A stretch of 64,000 nt of DNA, taken from contig JACKHI010000001.1 of the NCBI GenBank assembly GCA_020639075.1, positions 1,860,001 through 1,924,000 of the forward strand. The letters run 5' to 3'. The position numbers and the translations under genes are program-made. This document shows, one piece after another, positions 54,588 through 63,424 of this stretch (positions are counted from its first letter, which is position 1; the number at the start of each line of letters is the position of its first letter). The notes under the pieces were generated by a model. The model did no database searches. It was not told the DNA's origin and saw only the letters and a program-made list of their open reading frames with translations. The stretch comes from Phycisphaerales bacterium (GTDB taxonomy: Bacteria > Planctomycetota > Phycisphaerae > UBA1845 > UTPLA1).

Positions 54588-55229
54588 ATGGACGCATGCA
54601 ATGTGAAGGCCTATGTCCGGTTCATGCGTCACTGCCAGGCGTCGAACGGCGAATTCCCGTTCACTGAGGTCGAGGTCTGCAAAGCGATCACGCGGTACCG
54701 GCAGAACGCGTCGAACATGAAGCTCAGGGCGTGGAAGCGGTTTCGGGATTGGATCGATGTCGAAAACGTCGATCGCTTCTTGGGTGATCATCGCGTTCAG
54801 CAGCACGCCGTCGAGCAGAAGGCGACGGCGAAGGCCGATGCCGCCAAACGCAAAGCGGCCGCGCTGAAGATCATTCGCCACCGCGGTGTCGTGGATGCGG
54901 CCGTCCGCGCCGTCAAGTCCAGATCATCCCTCGATCGAATGTGCCAGAAAACCCAGCGAGAAGCCAAGGCAGCGGGCAATAAGAAGGCCCACGACTGGTG
55001 TGCCAGGACGAGGGGTTTCATTGCAACGCTCCGGTCCCTGGATCCCGAAAAGCAGGCAAGCTATGCGGCCCGCGCCGAGGACGTGTATTCGGTCGCCTAC
55101 GAAAAACCGCCTGGCTGCGAGCCTGAAGCACCTGCCAGATTGTTGGCAATCCAGATTGTCTTGCTTGATCTCGACATCCGTCGCAATCAAAGCAACAACC
55201 CGAAGGAAGCGAAAGGAGTCAAAGGGTGA
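54588..55229 (+). CDS. Protein of unknown function, first gene of the phage-like operon
   Basis: 213 residues from ATG 54588; there is no clear ribosome-binding site, so the N-terminus may be altered by the junction with the helicase remnant. The product is very basic and helical (KADAAKRKAAALKIIRHR, SLDRMCQKTQREAKAAGNKK). No known domain is recognised. The next gene starts with a GTG that overlaps its stop by four bases (GTGA), which supports real translation and operon membership. Codon use is GC-rich in third positions. Confidence 0.6.
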   Translation: MDACNVKAYVRFMRHCQASNGEFPFTEVEVCKAITRYRQNASNMKLRAWKRFRDWIDVENVDRFLGDHRVQQHAVEQKATAKADAAKRKAAALKIIRHRGVVDAAVRAVKSRSSLDRMCQKTQREAKAAGNKKAHDWCARTRGFIATLRSLDPEKQASYAARAEDVYSVAYEKPPGCEPEAPARLLAIQIVLLDLDIRRNQSNNPKEAKGVKG

Positions 55230-56074
55230 GGATTTACGTCGCATCAAGTTGGCGCAACGCGGATCAGATTAACGTTGTGGACGCACTCCGCGAAGACGGC
55301 CATAAAGTGTATGACTTTCGCCGTCCTGCTCCAGATGATCATGGATTCTCATGGAACGAGATCGACAAACACTGGAAGTCGTGGTCAGGCGAGGAGTTCA
55401 TCACCGCCCTTCAGCACCAAACGGCAGAACGCGGATTTGCGAACGATTTTCGGGCAATGCAATGGGCTGAAGTTTGCGTGCTTGTATTGCGTTGTGGACG
55501 CTCTGCACATCTCGAAGGTGGCTGGTTTGTCGGATTCGGAAAGCCGCTCCTTATCCTGCTCAACGACGGAGAGTTCGAACCGGAACTCATGTACAAGATG
55601 GCTGATAGCGTGCATTGCACACTGGCATCCGTGCGCAATCGCCTCAAAGAACTCCAGAACACTCCCCCACAATTCGGAATCGGTTACGCCCGCATGCAAA
55701 TGGAGATCGAATGCCTGAAGTTCGCTTGTGCAAACACAAGCGCCGAGTGGGACGAGATGCGCACCGCGCTGGCCGACCTATGTACGATCGATCAAGTATC
55801 GACCGATCCTGAAATCGTCAAGGCTCGCGTCACCGCGCACGAGGCAGCCCTGCGCGTGCTCAGGGATTTCGCTGATGAGGGCGACATCTTGGCGTGCACG
55901 ACAGCTGCCAAGCGGATCCGATCGGCCGCGAGCAATCAGAAGGAACCTCCACCGCATCTGCTCGATTGCACATCCTGCGGTTATCCGATCTCACAGCACA
56001 GCGCAGATCATCGATGCCCTAACAAACCGCGGCGTTCGCACCAGGTGGATATGTCGGAGAAACCATCGTCATGA
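55226..56074 (+). CDS. Nucleoside 2-deoxyribosyltransferase-like protein
   Basis: 282 residues from a GTG at 55226. The N-terminal half (MRIYVASSWRNADQINVV, KVYDFRRP, AEVCVLVLRCGRSAHLEGG, KPLLILLNDG) follows the nucleoside 2-deoxyribosyltransferase/DUF4406 fold, common in phage genomes, where it may salvage nucleosides or attack cofactors. The C-terminus has a zinc-knuckle-like pattern CTSCGYPISQHSADHRC. A helical linker joins the two. The gene overlaps both neighbours by four bases. The catalytic Glu cannot be assigned with confidence; Glu in HLEGG is a candidate. Confidence 0.72.
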   Translation: MRIYVASSWRNADQINVVDALREDGHKVYDFRRPAPDDHGFSWNEIDKHWKSWSGEEFITALQHQTAERGFANDFRAMQWAEVCVLVLRCGRSAHLEGGWFVGFGKPLLILLNDGEFEPELMYKMADSVHCTLASVRNRLKELQNTPPQFGIGYARMQMEIECLKFACANTSAEWDEMRTALADLCTIDQVSTDPEIVKARVTAHEAALRVLRDFADEGDILACTTAAKRIRSAASNQKEPPPHLLDCTSCGYPISQHSADHRCPNKPRRSHQVDMSEKPSS

Positions 56075-56598
56075 ACGACAACCGTCTTTATTTCGAGATC
56101 ACCGGGGACCTGATTCGCCTGGTCAAGAAGCACGCCAGACGAGTCGCGTCAATTCGCAAGGCTCGGACGCAATTTCTAAAACGGTTCGGCGCAACTCGCT
56201 GGTACGGATCGGAATCGTATATTTCCGCGATTCCATGGCCTCTCGCGAATGGAGATCCACCTCCCGGATGGCGTCGCGTAAGTGGATCCCTGCGCCGCCG
56301 ATATATCAGGCCTGCGCTTCGCACGCCCGAAGGCAAGGAACACGCGAAGGTACTTTCCGCATTGACGCTCCCGGACCCAACCGAACTCTTTGAAGCCTGC
56401 GGCATCCGTAACATCTACGGCGCTGGCGCGCACTCGATCCTCCGTAGCCACGTTGGACGCATCGGCCAGAGGTACTTCCTCATCGTTGGGCAAGACACGA
56501 AGAGCCAACTGATCAAACACAAGCACCTCAAACCTATGAAACGATGGCAGTTCTTCAAGGTAGAGGACGAGCTCGGCGACCTGTTGTGGGTTGCATAG
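56071..56598 (+). CDS. Protein of unknown function in the phage-like operon
   Basis: 175 residues. The start ATG overlaps the stop of the preceding gene (ATGA). The product is basic, with a helical first third (LIRLVKKHARRVASIRKART) and a Trp/Tyr-rich middle. I recognise no motif. Translational coupling on both sides and the operon setting make it a real gene of the element. Confidence 0.6.
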   Translation: MNDNRLYFEITGDLIRLVKKHARRVASIRKARTQFLKRFGATRWYGSESYISAIPWPLANGDPPPGWRRVSGSLRRRYIRPALRTPEGKEHAKVLSALTLPDPTELFEACGIRNIYGAGAHSILRSHVGRIGQRYFLIVGQDTKSQLIKHKHLKPMKRWQFFKVEDELGDLLWVA

Positions 56599-56601
56599 CA
56601 C

Positions 56602-56608
56602 AAGGAGG
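56602..56608 (+). promoter_or_regulatory. Strong ribosome-binding site in front of a TTG start
   Basis: AAGGAGG, six bases before the TTG at 56615. It decides the start of the small cysteine-rich gene, which has no suitable ATG. Confidence 0.75.
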
Positions 56609-56614
56609 CGTTCG

Positions 56615-56809
56615 TTGAAAGTTCAAGCGTTCGATCCAAATCTCGGCCGTCGGCGCAGCGTTCGCGACGGCGCGCAGTGCGTCTCTTGCGAGTGCGTCAT
56701 ACGCCCGCACCGATGCGCATCGTGCAAGTGCACTATCACCGATCGATGCCGCGAATGCCACGACGAGATTCGTCATGGCGTCATCGACGGACGGGATCAC
56801 GCACGATGA
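56615..56809 (+). CDS. Small cysteine-rich zinc-binding-like protein
   Basis: 64 residues from a TTG start with a perfect AAGGAGG six bases upstream. Eight Cys residues fall in pairs: CVSCEC, CASCKC and CRECHDE, with a His between, so two treble-clef or zinc-ribbon units could form. The stop overlaps the start of the next gene (ATGA at 56806), a second sign that it is translated. Small zinc proteins of this size in phage operons often contact DNA or polymerase; here there is no direct evidence. Confidence 0.72.
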   Translation: MKVQAFDPNLGRRRSVRDGAQCVSCECVIRPHRCASCKCTITDRCRECHDEIRHGVIDGRDHAR

Positions 56810-57693
56810 CCGCTGACTCGCCGAGCATGAAAACCCGCACGCTGGCCAACTGGTTCGGCAGCGCGCGGACGAACGCGCAACGCATCGGCGCCGAGCTTGG
56901 CAAGCTCGCCTGGTGCGGCGTTCCATTCTGCGGCGGATGCCCCGAGTTGCCGTACATCGAGACGCGAGCTGGCGTTGCGTGCGACAAGCACCGTCACATC
57001 ATCAACCTGGCAAAGGTCGTGTCGCATCCTGACTTGCATCTGCAACTTAAGGACCGTGTTGGTTCGACGTTGTTTCATCCGGACGAGCTCGCGCTGGCGC
57101 AAGCTCGTTTGCGAGATCGGAACTATTTCGACGGACTTTTCGGCATTGCGCTGACGATGCCGGATGTCGAATGGGCCGCGGATTACTTCATCGCGACCTG
57201 GATGACGCGCGGCGGATCATCCGGTCGCAAGCATGAGTTCGGCCAGAGCCTGGCGATTCGTTACGGCTCCGGAGGCGGCGACTCGGCGGTTCGATATCGC
57301 AGCGCCGTCGATTCGCTGGAGGCCTGGCATGCCGCATTGCTATCGAGATGGAGCTTCGACGTCGGCGACGGTTTCGAGCTGATCGAACGGACGAAGGATC
57401 GTCCAGATTGCGGCCTGTATATCGATGCCCCATGGGTCGAGGAAGGCGTCGAATATGCGTTCGCGTTCACGATTGCCCAGCACGAACGCCTCGCCCGCCT
57501 GCTCACAAAGTTCGGACACACGCGCGTCGTCCTCCGCTACGGCGATCACCAATTGCTCCGCGATCTATATCCTACGAACCTCTGGACGTGGACTGACCTC
57601 GAGAGCCGAAATCAACGCAACAACGCCATTCGGGAAGTTCTGATCATCAACGGCGAGCCATTCGCGTCGGCGGCACAGCGCGTCGAGCGTTGA
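56806..57693 (+). CDS. D12-type adenine methyltransferase relative with altered catalytic motif
   Basis: 295 residues. The region CGVPFCGGCPELPYIETRAGVACDKHRHII (in part) matches motif I and the following strand of D12-class N6-adenine methyltransferases (PFCGGGSELLYI-like). The expected DPPY motif is replaced by DAPW (LYIDAPWVEEG). Pro-Pro to Ala-Pro and Tyr to Trp are departures that may lower or change activity; DPPW is known in active enzymes, DAPW is not one I can recall. The ATG overlaps the previous stop by four bases. It probably methylates phage DNA or is a decoy paralogue of the enzyme that follows. Confidence 0.7.
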   Translation: MTADSPSMKTRTLANWFGSARTNAQRIGAELGKLAWCGVPFCGGCPELPYIETRAGVACDKHRHIINLAKVVSHPDLHLQLKDRVGSTLFHPDELALAQARLRDRNYFDGLFGIALTMPDVEWAADYFIATWMTRGGSSGRKHEFGQSLAIRYGSGGGDSAVRYRSAVDSLEAWHAALLSRWSFDVGDGFELIERTKDRPDCGLYIDAPWVEEGVEYAFAFTIAQHERLARLLTKFGHTRVVLRYGDHQLLRDLYPTNLWTWTDLESRNQRNNAIREVLIINGEPFASAAQRVER

Positions 57694-57912
57694 ATCCGCG
57701 ACACCGGATTTCGATTGCCATCGCTCGTAGGAGATGTAAAATCGGTGTCGCAATCAATGGTCCGGCGCGGCGGGCGGCTGGAGCGATGACCCGCAACGCG
57801 ATTTGCAGTGACGAGTGCGAATCGCCTTTTGCACGCCGGACCTGATGGCGGCATGGATGCCGCGATCGTTTGAACGAGGTTGCCCAGGCTGGAGCATGGG
57901 TGGCAGAACCGC

Positions 57913-59121
57913 ATGTCACGGATGACAGCGGCGAGGCCGATCACGGATGATCGAACCACTTCGCCAATTCACGATTCAGATTTGCCCGGCGCTCCGCGCG
58001 CAGCGCTGTCGGCGCCATTTTCAGTCTTCGGGGGCAAGAGCGCAATCGCGCCACTCATCTGGGAAGCGCTTGGAGATCCGGCCGTCTACATTGAGTCGTT
58101 CTTCGCCAGCGGCGCCACGCTGCTTGCGAGGCCGGCGACCCAGCGTCACCGCGAAATCGTCAACGACATCGACGGTTACATCGCCAACTTCTGGCGCGCC
58201 GTGCAGCAGCGACCCGGGGCGGTTGCGCGCTGGGCGAACTGGCCCTCGAACGAAATCGACCTCCAGGCGCGTCACCGCTGGCTTTGCGACGCAAAGCGCA
58301 AGCGCCGCTTCGTCGCCCGGATGCGCCGCGATCCCGACTACTGTTCCGCGAAGATCGCCGGATGGTGGGTATGGGGGATCAGCCAGTGGATCGGCGCCGG
58401 GTGGTGCGAGGGCGAGTGGCATGGCGATGGCGACGCGCGCAATTGGGGAAGCGGGATGGACGGTAGTCATCGTCAGAGGAGTTGCCCGGGCGGGATCTTC
58501 GCGGCGTCGCGCCGGGGGCGTCTTCGAACTGTCTTCGAATCGTTATCGAAACGACTCGAAGGCGTCAGTGTCCTCTGCGGTGATTGGTCGCGTGTCGTTA
58601 CTCGGAGCAACCTCAGTCACTTCCCTGTGGGGATATTTCTTGATCCACCCTACAGCCACGACTCGGGGCGAGACATCGACATCTATGCACATGAGATGGT
58701 CTCCACCAACGAGGTCCGCGAGCGGGCCTTCGAGCTCGGCAAGGATGATCGCGTGCGCGTCGTGCTCGCCGGTCAGGAGGGCGAGTATCGATTGCCCGGA
58801 TGGAAGGTCGTCGCCTGGACCCGGGGGGCCGGATACGCGAGGATTGATCGTGCCGTCGCCGACCGCGCCGCCGAGCGTCTCTGGCTCTCGCCCGGCTGCC
58901 TCCTCACGCCCGAAATCCGCCGCCACATCCGCACCTGGTGGCGGCGGAGTGATGCGGCGGATGTGCGGCCCGCGACCGCAAAGAGCCGCCCGGACCGAAA
59001 ACCCGGCCGGTGGCCGGAACAAGCGCCGCATAACCAGGATCGACGGACCGGCGGACTCGGCGCGCGCGCGCGAGCGCGCGGCCGGCCGCGCGCGACCTCG
59101 GACACTCGACGCTATAAGTAA
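57913..59121 (+). CDS. D12-class DNA adenine methyltransferase
   Basis: 402 residues from ATG 57913; another ATG three codons on is possible, and an overlapping frame (57947-59194) is rejected because it lacks the motifs. Motif I is FSVFGGKSAIAPLI, followed by FFASGATLL and NDIDGYI. The catalytic DPPY is present (FLDPPYSHDSG). Such enzymes methylate N6 of adenine and, in phages, protect against host restriction. The last 40 residues are Arg/Gly-rich and encoded by an almost pure CG tract. A gap of about 220 bases separates it from the previous methyltransferase gene. Confidence 0.83.
   Translation: MSRMTAARPITDDRTTSPIHDSDLPGAPRAALSAPFSVFGGKSAIAPLIWEALGDPAVYIESFFASGATLLARPATQRHREIVNDIDGYIANFWRAVQQRPGAVARWANWPSNEIDLQARHRWLCDAKRKRRFVARMRRDPDYCSAKIAGWWVWGISQWIGAGWCEGEWHGDGDARNWGSGMDGSHRQRSCPGGIFAASRRGRLRTVFESLSKRLEGVSVLCGDWSRVVTRSNLSHFPVGIFLDPPYSHDSGRDIDIYAHEMVSTNEVRERAFELGKDDRVRVVLAGQEGEYRLPGWKVVAWTRGAGYARIDRAVADRAAERLWLSPGCLLTPEIRRHIRTWWRRSDAADVRPATAKSRPDRKPGRWPEQAPHNQDRRTGGLGARARARGRPRATSDTRRYK
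59060..59094 (+). repeat. Near-pure CG tract with a 20-bp palindrome
   Basis: 34 of 35 bases are G or C, mostly alternating CG; 59074-59093 is a perfect palindrome centred on GGCC|GGCC. It lies within the last 21 codons of the methyltransferase gene. Confidence 0.8.
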
Positions 59122-59604
59122 TGCATCGAACCATACTTACGACAATTCGCAAACCTACACACCCGTGCCGGATTCAAGCGGTGAACTGACGTAACCCTTT
59201 ATTTTGCGACCACCTGTGCCGGATTCCCGGATTTCTCATCCGGCCGTTCCGGTCACTCGTAAACCGCTATACAGTAGCTATTTAGGAATTTCCTTCAGGC
59301 GTGTTTTGCCGGATTTTTTTGTGCCGTTTTTCTCTGCGCGCGCCATTTGTACGAAATACTTTGCTTGAATATGGGCCGCAACGGCCCATTGGTGGACTCG
59401 TTCCGTGCATCGCGCTCGCCAATCGCCGACATTTTCGGTCAATGACCGATACCCTGTTGCATCAGCCTGCGTTGTCGTGGCACTTTCTCATTTCCCCGAA
59501 TCCAATTCGTGCCGAACACTAAGTGTGGTGAATTGACCTACGCAAAATCACGTAGCCACTACCGGTGTAACGCGAATTTTTGGCCATTGAATGAGAGTTT
59601 CAAG
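59122..59604. other. Intergenic stretch with TGCCGGATT repeats
   Basis: No gene recognised. TGCCGGATT occurs three times (about 59166, 59217 and 59307), and one copy overlaps a perfect hairpin CCGGAT-TTCTC-ATCCGG (59227-59243). The stretch is more AT-rich than its flanks and probably carries the promoter of the PilZ-REC gene. Confidence 0.45.
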
Positions 59605-60783
59605 ATGAGCAAGCCCTCTAGCCTGGTTCGAACGATCCGACTGGAAGACGCCGCCGTCAGCGAAATCATCAACAAGCTCGACGAATCCGTCCCCGACGCC
59701 GCGCGTGAGCGCCGACGCTCGCCTCGCTACCCATACAACGTCAAATCCTGCGTCATTCATCTTCAACCGTCAGGCGGCGGACCACCGGTCTCCTACCTGG
59801 TTTCTACGAGAGACATCAGCAGTACCGGCATCGGCTTCCTTCACGGCGCATTCGTCTATCCCGGCGCGAAATGCGTTATTCAGCTGATCACACTCCACGG
59901 AACTTGGCAGAACGTCCCAGCCATGATCGCCAGATGCGACTACGTGGCCAAGGGAGTCCACGATGTCGGCGTGCAATTCCACGAACCGATCGACGCGAGC
60001 GAGTTCTGCCCCGAGGCAGCGCCCTGCCGTGTTCTGCTTGTAGACGACAATCCGGCCATTCTGGCGATCACGAAAGCCCAGCTCGCCGCCATGAATGCGG
60101 ACATCGACACCACGACGAACGGCGAAACCGCTATCGAACTCGCCTCGAAACACGTTTACGACGTCATTCTGATGGACATGGACATGCCCATCATCGACGG
60201 CTTCGAAACCGTCCGACGGCTGCGCGCCGCCGGATATTCCGGAAAAATCGTTGCTGCCACGGGTATGACACAACCTGGCGATGACCAGAAATGCCTCGAC
60301 GCAGGCTGCAGCAGCTATATCCCGAAACCGCTGGGTCGCGAGCAACTCGGGACATTGCTCCGCTCCCTGCGACTGGAGCCCCTACTGAGCTCGTTCGTCG
60401 ACGACCGATCGATGATTCCGCATATCGAAGAATTCGTCCAGAACCTGCCGACGCGAATTCGAAAGATCGAGACCGCTTTCACGGAGGACGATCGCGCGGC
60501 ACTACAATCGGCCTGCCGCAACTTGAAAGGCGACGCTGGCACCTTCGGCTTCGAACCGATCAGCATCGCCGCGGCGAGCGTTGAAAACGCACTCCTCGAA
60601 AACAAATCGCAATCCGAAATCAAAGCGCCGTTTACCAAGCTCATCACGCTTTGCTGCCAGGCCCGCGGTAGTTCAAAACTCGACCCCGAACCCGAGACCT
60701 GCGCTGACGAGGACGAAGCGCAGCCGCCCGAATCCGTCGATGAGGCGGCCCCAAACGTCGCCGAAGCCACTGAAAACGGGTAG
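59605..60783 (+). CDS. PilZ-receiver protein with degenerate Hpt-like domain
   Basis: 392 residues. PilZ domain (about 33-135): the c-di-GMP motifs R-R-S-P-R (37-41) and DISSTG (70-75) are both complete. Receiver domain (141-265): acidic pair DD in LLVDDNP, phospho-acceptor Asp191 (DVILMDMDMP) and Lys in PKP. The last third resembles an Hpt helix bundle with LKGDAGTFGF, but the position of the phosphorylated His is Arg305 (RNLKG). Binding of c-di-GMP together with phosphorylation would join two signals. ATG 59605 is preferred over an upstream in-frame start at 59509. The neighbour at 62282 is a PilT-type ATPase, so a role in pilus motility is possible. Confidence 0.85.
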   Translation: MSKPSSLVRTIRLEDAAVSEIINKLDESVPDAARERRRSPRYPYNVKSCVIHLQPSGGGPPVSYLVSTRDISSTGIGFLHGAFVYPGAKCVIQLITLHGTWQNVPAMIARCDYVAKGVHDVGVQFHEPIDASEFCPEAAPCRVLLVDDNPAILAITKAQLAAMNADIDTTTNGETAIELASKHVYDVILMDMDMPIIDGFETVRRLRAAGYSGKIVAATGMTQPGDDQKCLDAGCSSYIPKPLGREQLGTLLRSLRLEPLLSSFVDDRSMIPHIEEFVQNLPTRIRKIETAFTEDDRAALQSACRNLKGDAGTFGFEPISIAAASVENALLENKSQSEIKAPFTKLITLCCQARGSSKLDPEPETCADEDEAQPPESVDEAAPNVAEATENG

Positions 60784-61376
60784 AACGACTTATAGACAGG
60801 GACTCGGCACACGGCGTGGACGATGCGGCGAAAGCACGCCGGCATCGACGGCGAATCCGCAGGGCCGAGCCATTCGCCGAGCGAGGCACGAACCTGCGAG
60901 CTTTTGCGCACTCCGGGTTGTTATGACGGACCCATCGGCGTACAAGCTGATCGGATTCATGATCATGACATCAATGCAAACAATAGAATCTCCGCATACG
61001 TGAGACCGCCCGCCGGAATGATGGCTGTTTTGGATACAACATATAATCGCATTTTATGCCAATCGTGATCACCAAATAAGGCCAAGAGACGAACTACGGC
61101 GAATACCATGGCACGATATGCAGTTGCTATGCGTGTATCACGTTCGATGACGCGTCGATATGCGGTTGCGACGAATACGATTCTGTATGACAATCGCGCC
61201 TCTGGCCCGATGACGCAGCGAGCCAAACCAATCGAATACGCTCGATCAGGAACTGGCACGTCATTTCCGCCCGCAGCCGCGCTGATCGGCCTCAGCGCGA
61301 CGGCACCGCTCGATCCAAGCTGCGCAGGCGAATTGTTCACAATGGAAAATCGATAACACCCCCCGGAGGCATGCCG
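60784..61376. other. Intergenic stretch without a recognised gene
   Basis: Open frames of 80-125 residues exist on both strands across 60960-61350 but overlap and lack motifs or good ribosome-binding sites. The motif CGATATGC(A/G)GTTGC occurs at 61114 and 61156. At 61365-61369 lies the GGAGG of the following gene. Confidence 0.45.
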
Positions 61377-62168
61377 ATGACGACCAATGTCGCACGCGCA
61401 CTGACCACCGCCGCCACGCGGCCGAAACCCAAACTCGAAGTTGCACTCCCCGAACCGGGGCTTTCAATGCAACAGAACCGCGAATGGTGCGTCGTCCGCA
61501 CCGGCCCTGAGGAGTGGCGTCGCATCGGATTCCACGATTACGACGAACTCTTCAGCATCCCAGGACTCTATGAAAAAGTCATTTACGATATTCTCCAGTG
61601 CAACTCGCCCAATGTCGTCGTTGACCTGCTCGACAAGGCACTGAAGGACGCCGGCGAATCAATGCGCAACCTGCGCGCCATCGACCTCGGGGCCGGAAAC
61701 GGCATCGTCGGCGAGCTCCTCGCCGAGCGCGGTACGGGTTATCTCGTCGCCGTCGATATTATCAAGGAAGCGAAACTTGCGACGAAGCGCGATCGGCCCG
61801 ACGTGTATGAAAGCTATCACGTCGTCGACCTCACGAATCTCAGCCCTGAGGAAAAACGACAGCTCGCCGCCTGCAGCTTCAACTGCATGATCTGCGTTGC
61901 CGCTCTCGGATTCGGCGACATCCCGACGGAAGCGTTCACCAACGCCTTCAATCTCGTCAATGATGACGGCTGGATCGCCTTCAACATCAAGGAGGAGTTC
62001 CTCGGCCGGCAGGACGCCAGCGGATTCTCAGAACTGATCAATAAAGTCATTGCAGACGGAACATTGGATATTCGCATGAGACAGCGATACCAACACCGTC
62101 TCGCCACCGATCGCGAACCCATCTACTACGTCGCATTCGCTGGTCGCAAACGCGCCGATATCCACTGA
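61377..62168 (+). CDS. SAM-dependent methyltransferase
   Basis: 263 residues. ATG 61377 is chosen because GGAGG (61365-61369) is seven bases upstream; an ATG at 61371 is too close. Class I motif I is AIDLGAGNGIVGELL (about 100-114), followed by an acidic end of strand 2 (VAVDI) and a GFGDIPTEAF post-motif segment. The first 60 residues are not conserved in any way that I recognise. Such enzymes methylate small molecules, lipids or proteins; no substrate can be given. It is upstream of the convergent PilT-family gene. Confidence 0.8.
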   Translation: MTTNVARALTTAATRPKPKLEVALPEPGLSMQQNREWCVVRTGPEEWRRIGFHDYDELFSIPGLYEKVIYDILQCNSPNVVVDLLDKALKDAGESMRNLRAIDLGAGNGIVGELLAERGTGYLVAVDIIKEAKLATKRDRPDVYESYHVVDLTNLSPEEKRQLAACSFNCMICVAALGFGDIPTEAFTNAFNLVNDDGWIAFNIKEEFLGRQDASGFSELINKVIADGTLDIRMRQRYQHRLATDREPIYYVAFAGRKRADIH

Positions 62169-62281
62169 TAGAGGTTGCGGCGTCGATTACCCATGAGCAT
62201 TCATTTACGCGCGATCGACCTCACGACGCATTGGCTTCGCGAGGGCGATCCGCGATTCCCGGCAGGCCGACCAATTCGACT

Positions 62282-63313
62282 CTACCGATAATTCTCCGCG
62301 ACCTGCTGATAGACGGTGTCCGAGATGACGCCCTCGTCTTTCATCTGGTCGAGCGACGCCTTCATCGTTCGCATTCCCCATCGCTGTCCCGTCGTGATGG
62401 AGTTGCGCAAATGGAACGTGTCCCGCTTTCGCATCACGTTCCGAACCGCGTCGTTGGCGACGAGGATCTCCGTCGCGATGCGCTTGCCGCCGCTCGTCGT
62501 CGGAAGCAACTCCTGATGAATCACCCCCAATAGAGACTCCGCGAGCAATGTGCGAATGTGTCCGTCCGATCCGTCGGGCGCGTACGACAGCAATCGCTCG
62601 ATGATCTTGTCGATCGAGATGATGTGCAGCGTCGACATCACGAGCACGCCCGTCTCGGCCGCCGTCAGCGCCGTCTTGATCGTGTCATAGTCGCGCATTT
62701 CGCCGACCGATATCACGTCCGGATCCTGTCGCAGCGCCGCCCTCAGGCCCCGACTGAAACCCGACGTATCCTTGCCGACCTCACGCTGCCGGACGATGGA
62801 GTTCTTGTTCGTGTGCACGTATTCGATCGGGTCCTCGATCGTCACGATGTGTTTCCGGGCGTTGCGGTTGATCGAGTCGATCATCGCCGACATCGTCGTC
62901 GTCTTCCCCTGGCTCGTGCTGCCTGTCAGCAGAATCAGCCCCTTCCGCGCCAACGTCAGTTGGCTGACGATCGGCGGTAACTGGAGGGCCTCGAGCGCCA
63001 TCGGCTCGCTCGGCAGCAGGCGGATCACAGCGCCGACGGCGCCGTCGTTGTAGCAGATATTGACGCGATGGCGATTCCGTTCGTTGTCCGCGAACATGAA
63101 GTCGTAGTCGAGATCCGCCTCGAACTGCGCCACTTGCTCCGGCGTCAGCAGCGAATACGCCAGCTCCCGGCTCAACTCCCTGCTCAGTTTTTCCTTGGTC
63201 ACCGGAACCAGCTCGCGCTCGATGCGAAACAGGACCGGCGCGCCGGCGATCAGATGAACGTCCGCCGCGCGTCGCTGCCGTGCCAGGATCAAAACGTCGT
63301 GAATACTCTTCAT
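62282..63313 (-). CDS. PilT-family twitching/retraction ATPase
   Basis: 343 residues. Walker A is GSTSQGKTTT (a variant of GPTGSGKST), the Asp box IEDPIEYVH, Walker B QDPDVISVGEMRD, and the His box STLHIISIDKIIERL. These place it with PilT/PilU of type IV pili, hexameric motors at the inner membrane that depolymerise the pilus. The usual C-terminal AIRNLIRE motif of PilT is not obvious, so it may be nearer PilU. The ATG at 63313 gives the standard start MKSIHDVL; a longer frame to 63385 is not conserved. No other pilus gene is in the window. Confidence 0.87.
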   Translation of the reverse strand: MKSIHDVLILARQRRAADVHLIAGAPVLFRIERELVPVTKEKLSRELSRELAYSLLTPEQVAQFEADLDYDFMFADNERNRHRVNICYNDGAVGAVIRLLPSEPMALEALQLPPIVSQLTLARKGLILLTGSTSQGKTTTMSAMIDSINRNARKHIVTIEDPIEYVHTNKNSIVRQREVGKDTSGFSRGLRAALRQDPDVISVGEMRDYDTIKTALTAAETGVLVMSTLHIISIDKIIERLLSYAPDGSDGHIRTLLAESLLGVIHQELLPTTSGGKRIATEILVANDAVRNVMRKRDTFHLRNSITTGQRWGMRTMKASLDQMKDEGVISDTVYQQVAENYR

Positions 63314-63424
63314 GCCGTCACTCTCAATACACAATGGGCGAGACGACAGCAGCGCCGAACCACGGCGCGCCGCCGCTTCGCCCATTATGACGGATCGTTC
63401 ACCTCAAGGGGAAGTCACGCGATG

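Noticed and set aside
54558..54881. N-terminal extension of the helicase frame on the minus strand
   Set aside because: It is antisense to the plus-strand gene at 54588-55229, its translation is Arg/Leu/Val-rich without D5N or primase motifs, and it lacks a good ribosome-binding site.
57947..59194. Long plus-strand frame overlapping the second D12 methyltransferase
   Set aside because: The translation is Ser/Arg/Pro-rich low complexity, while the competing frame carries the FGGK, ND and DPPY motifs.
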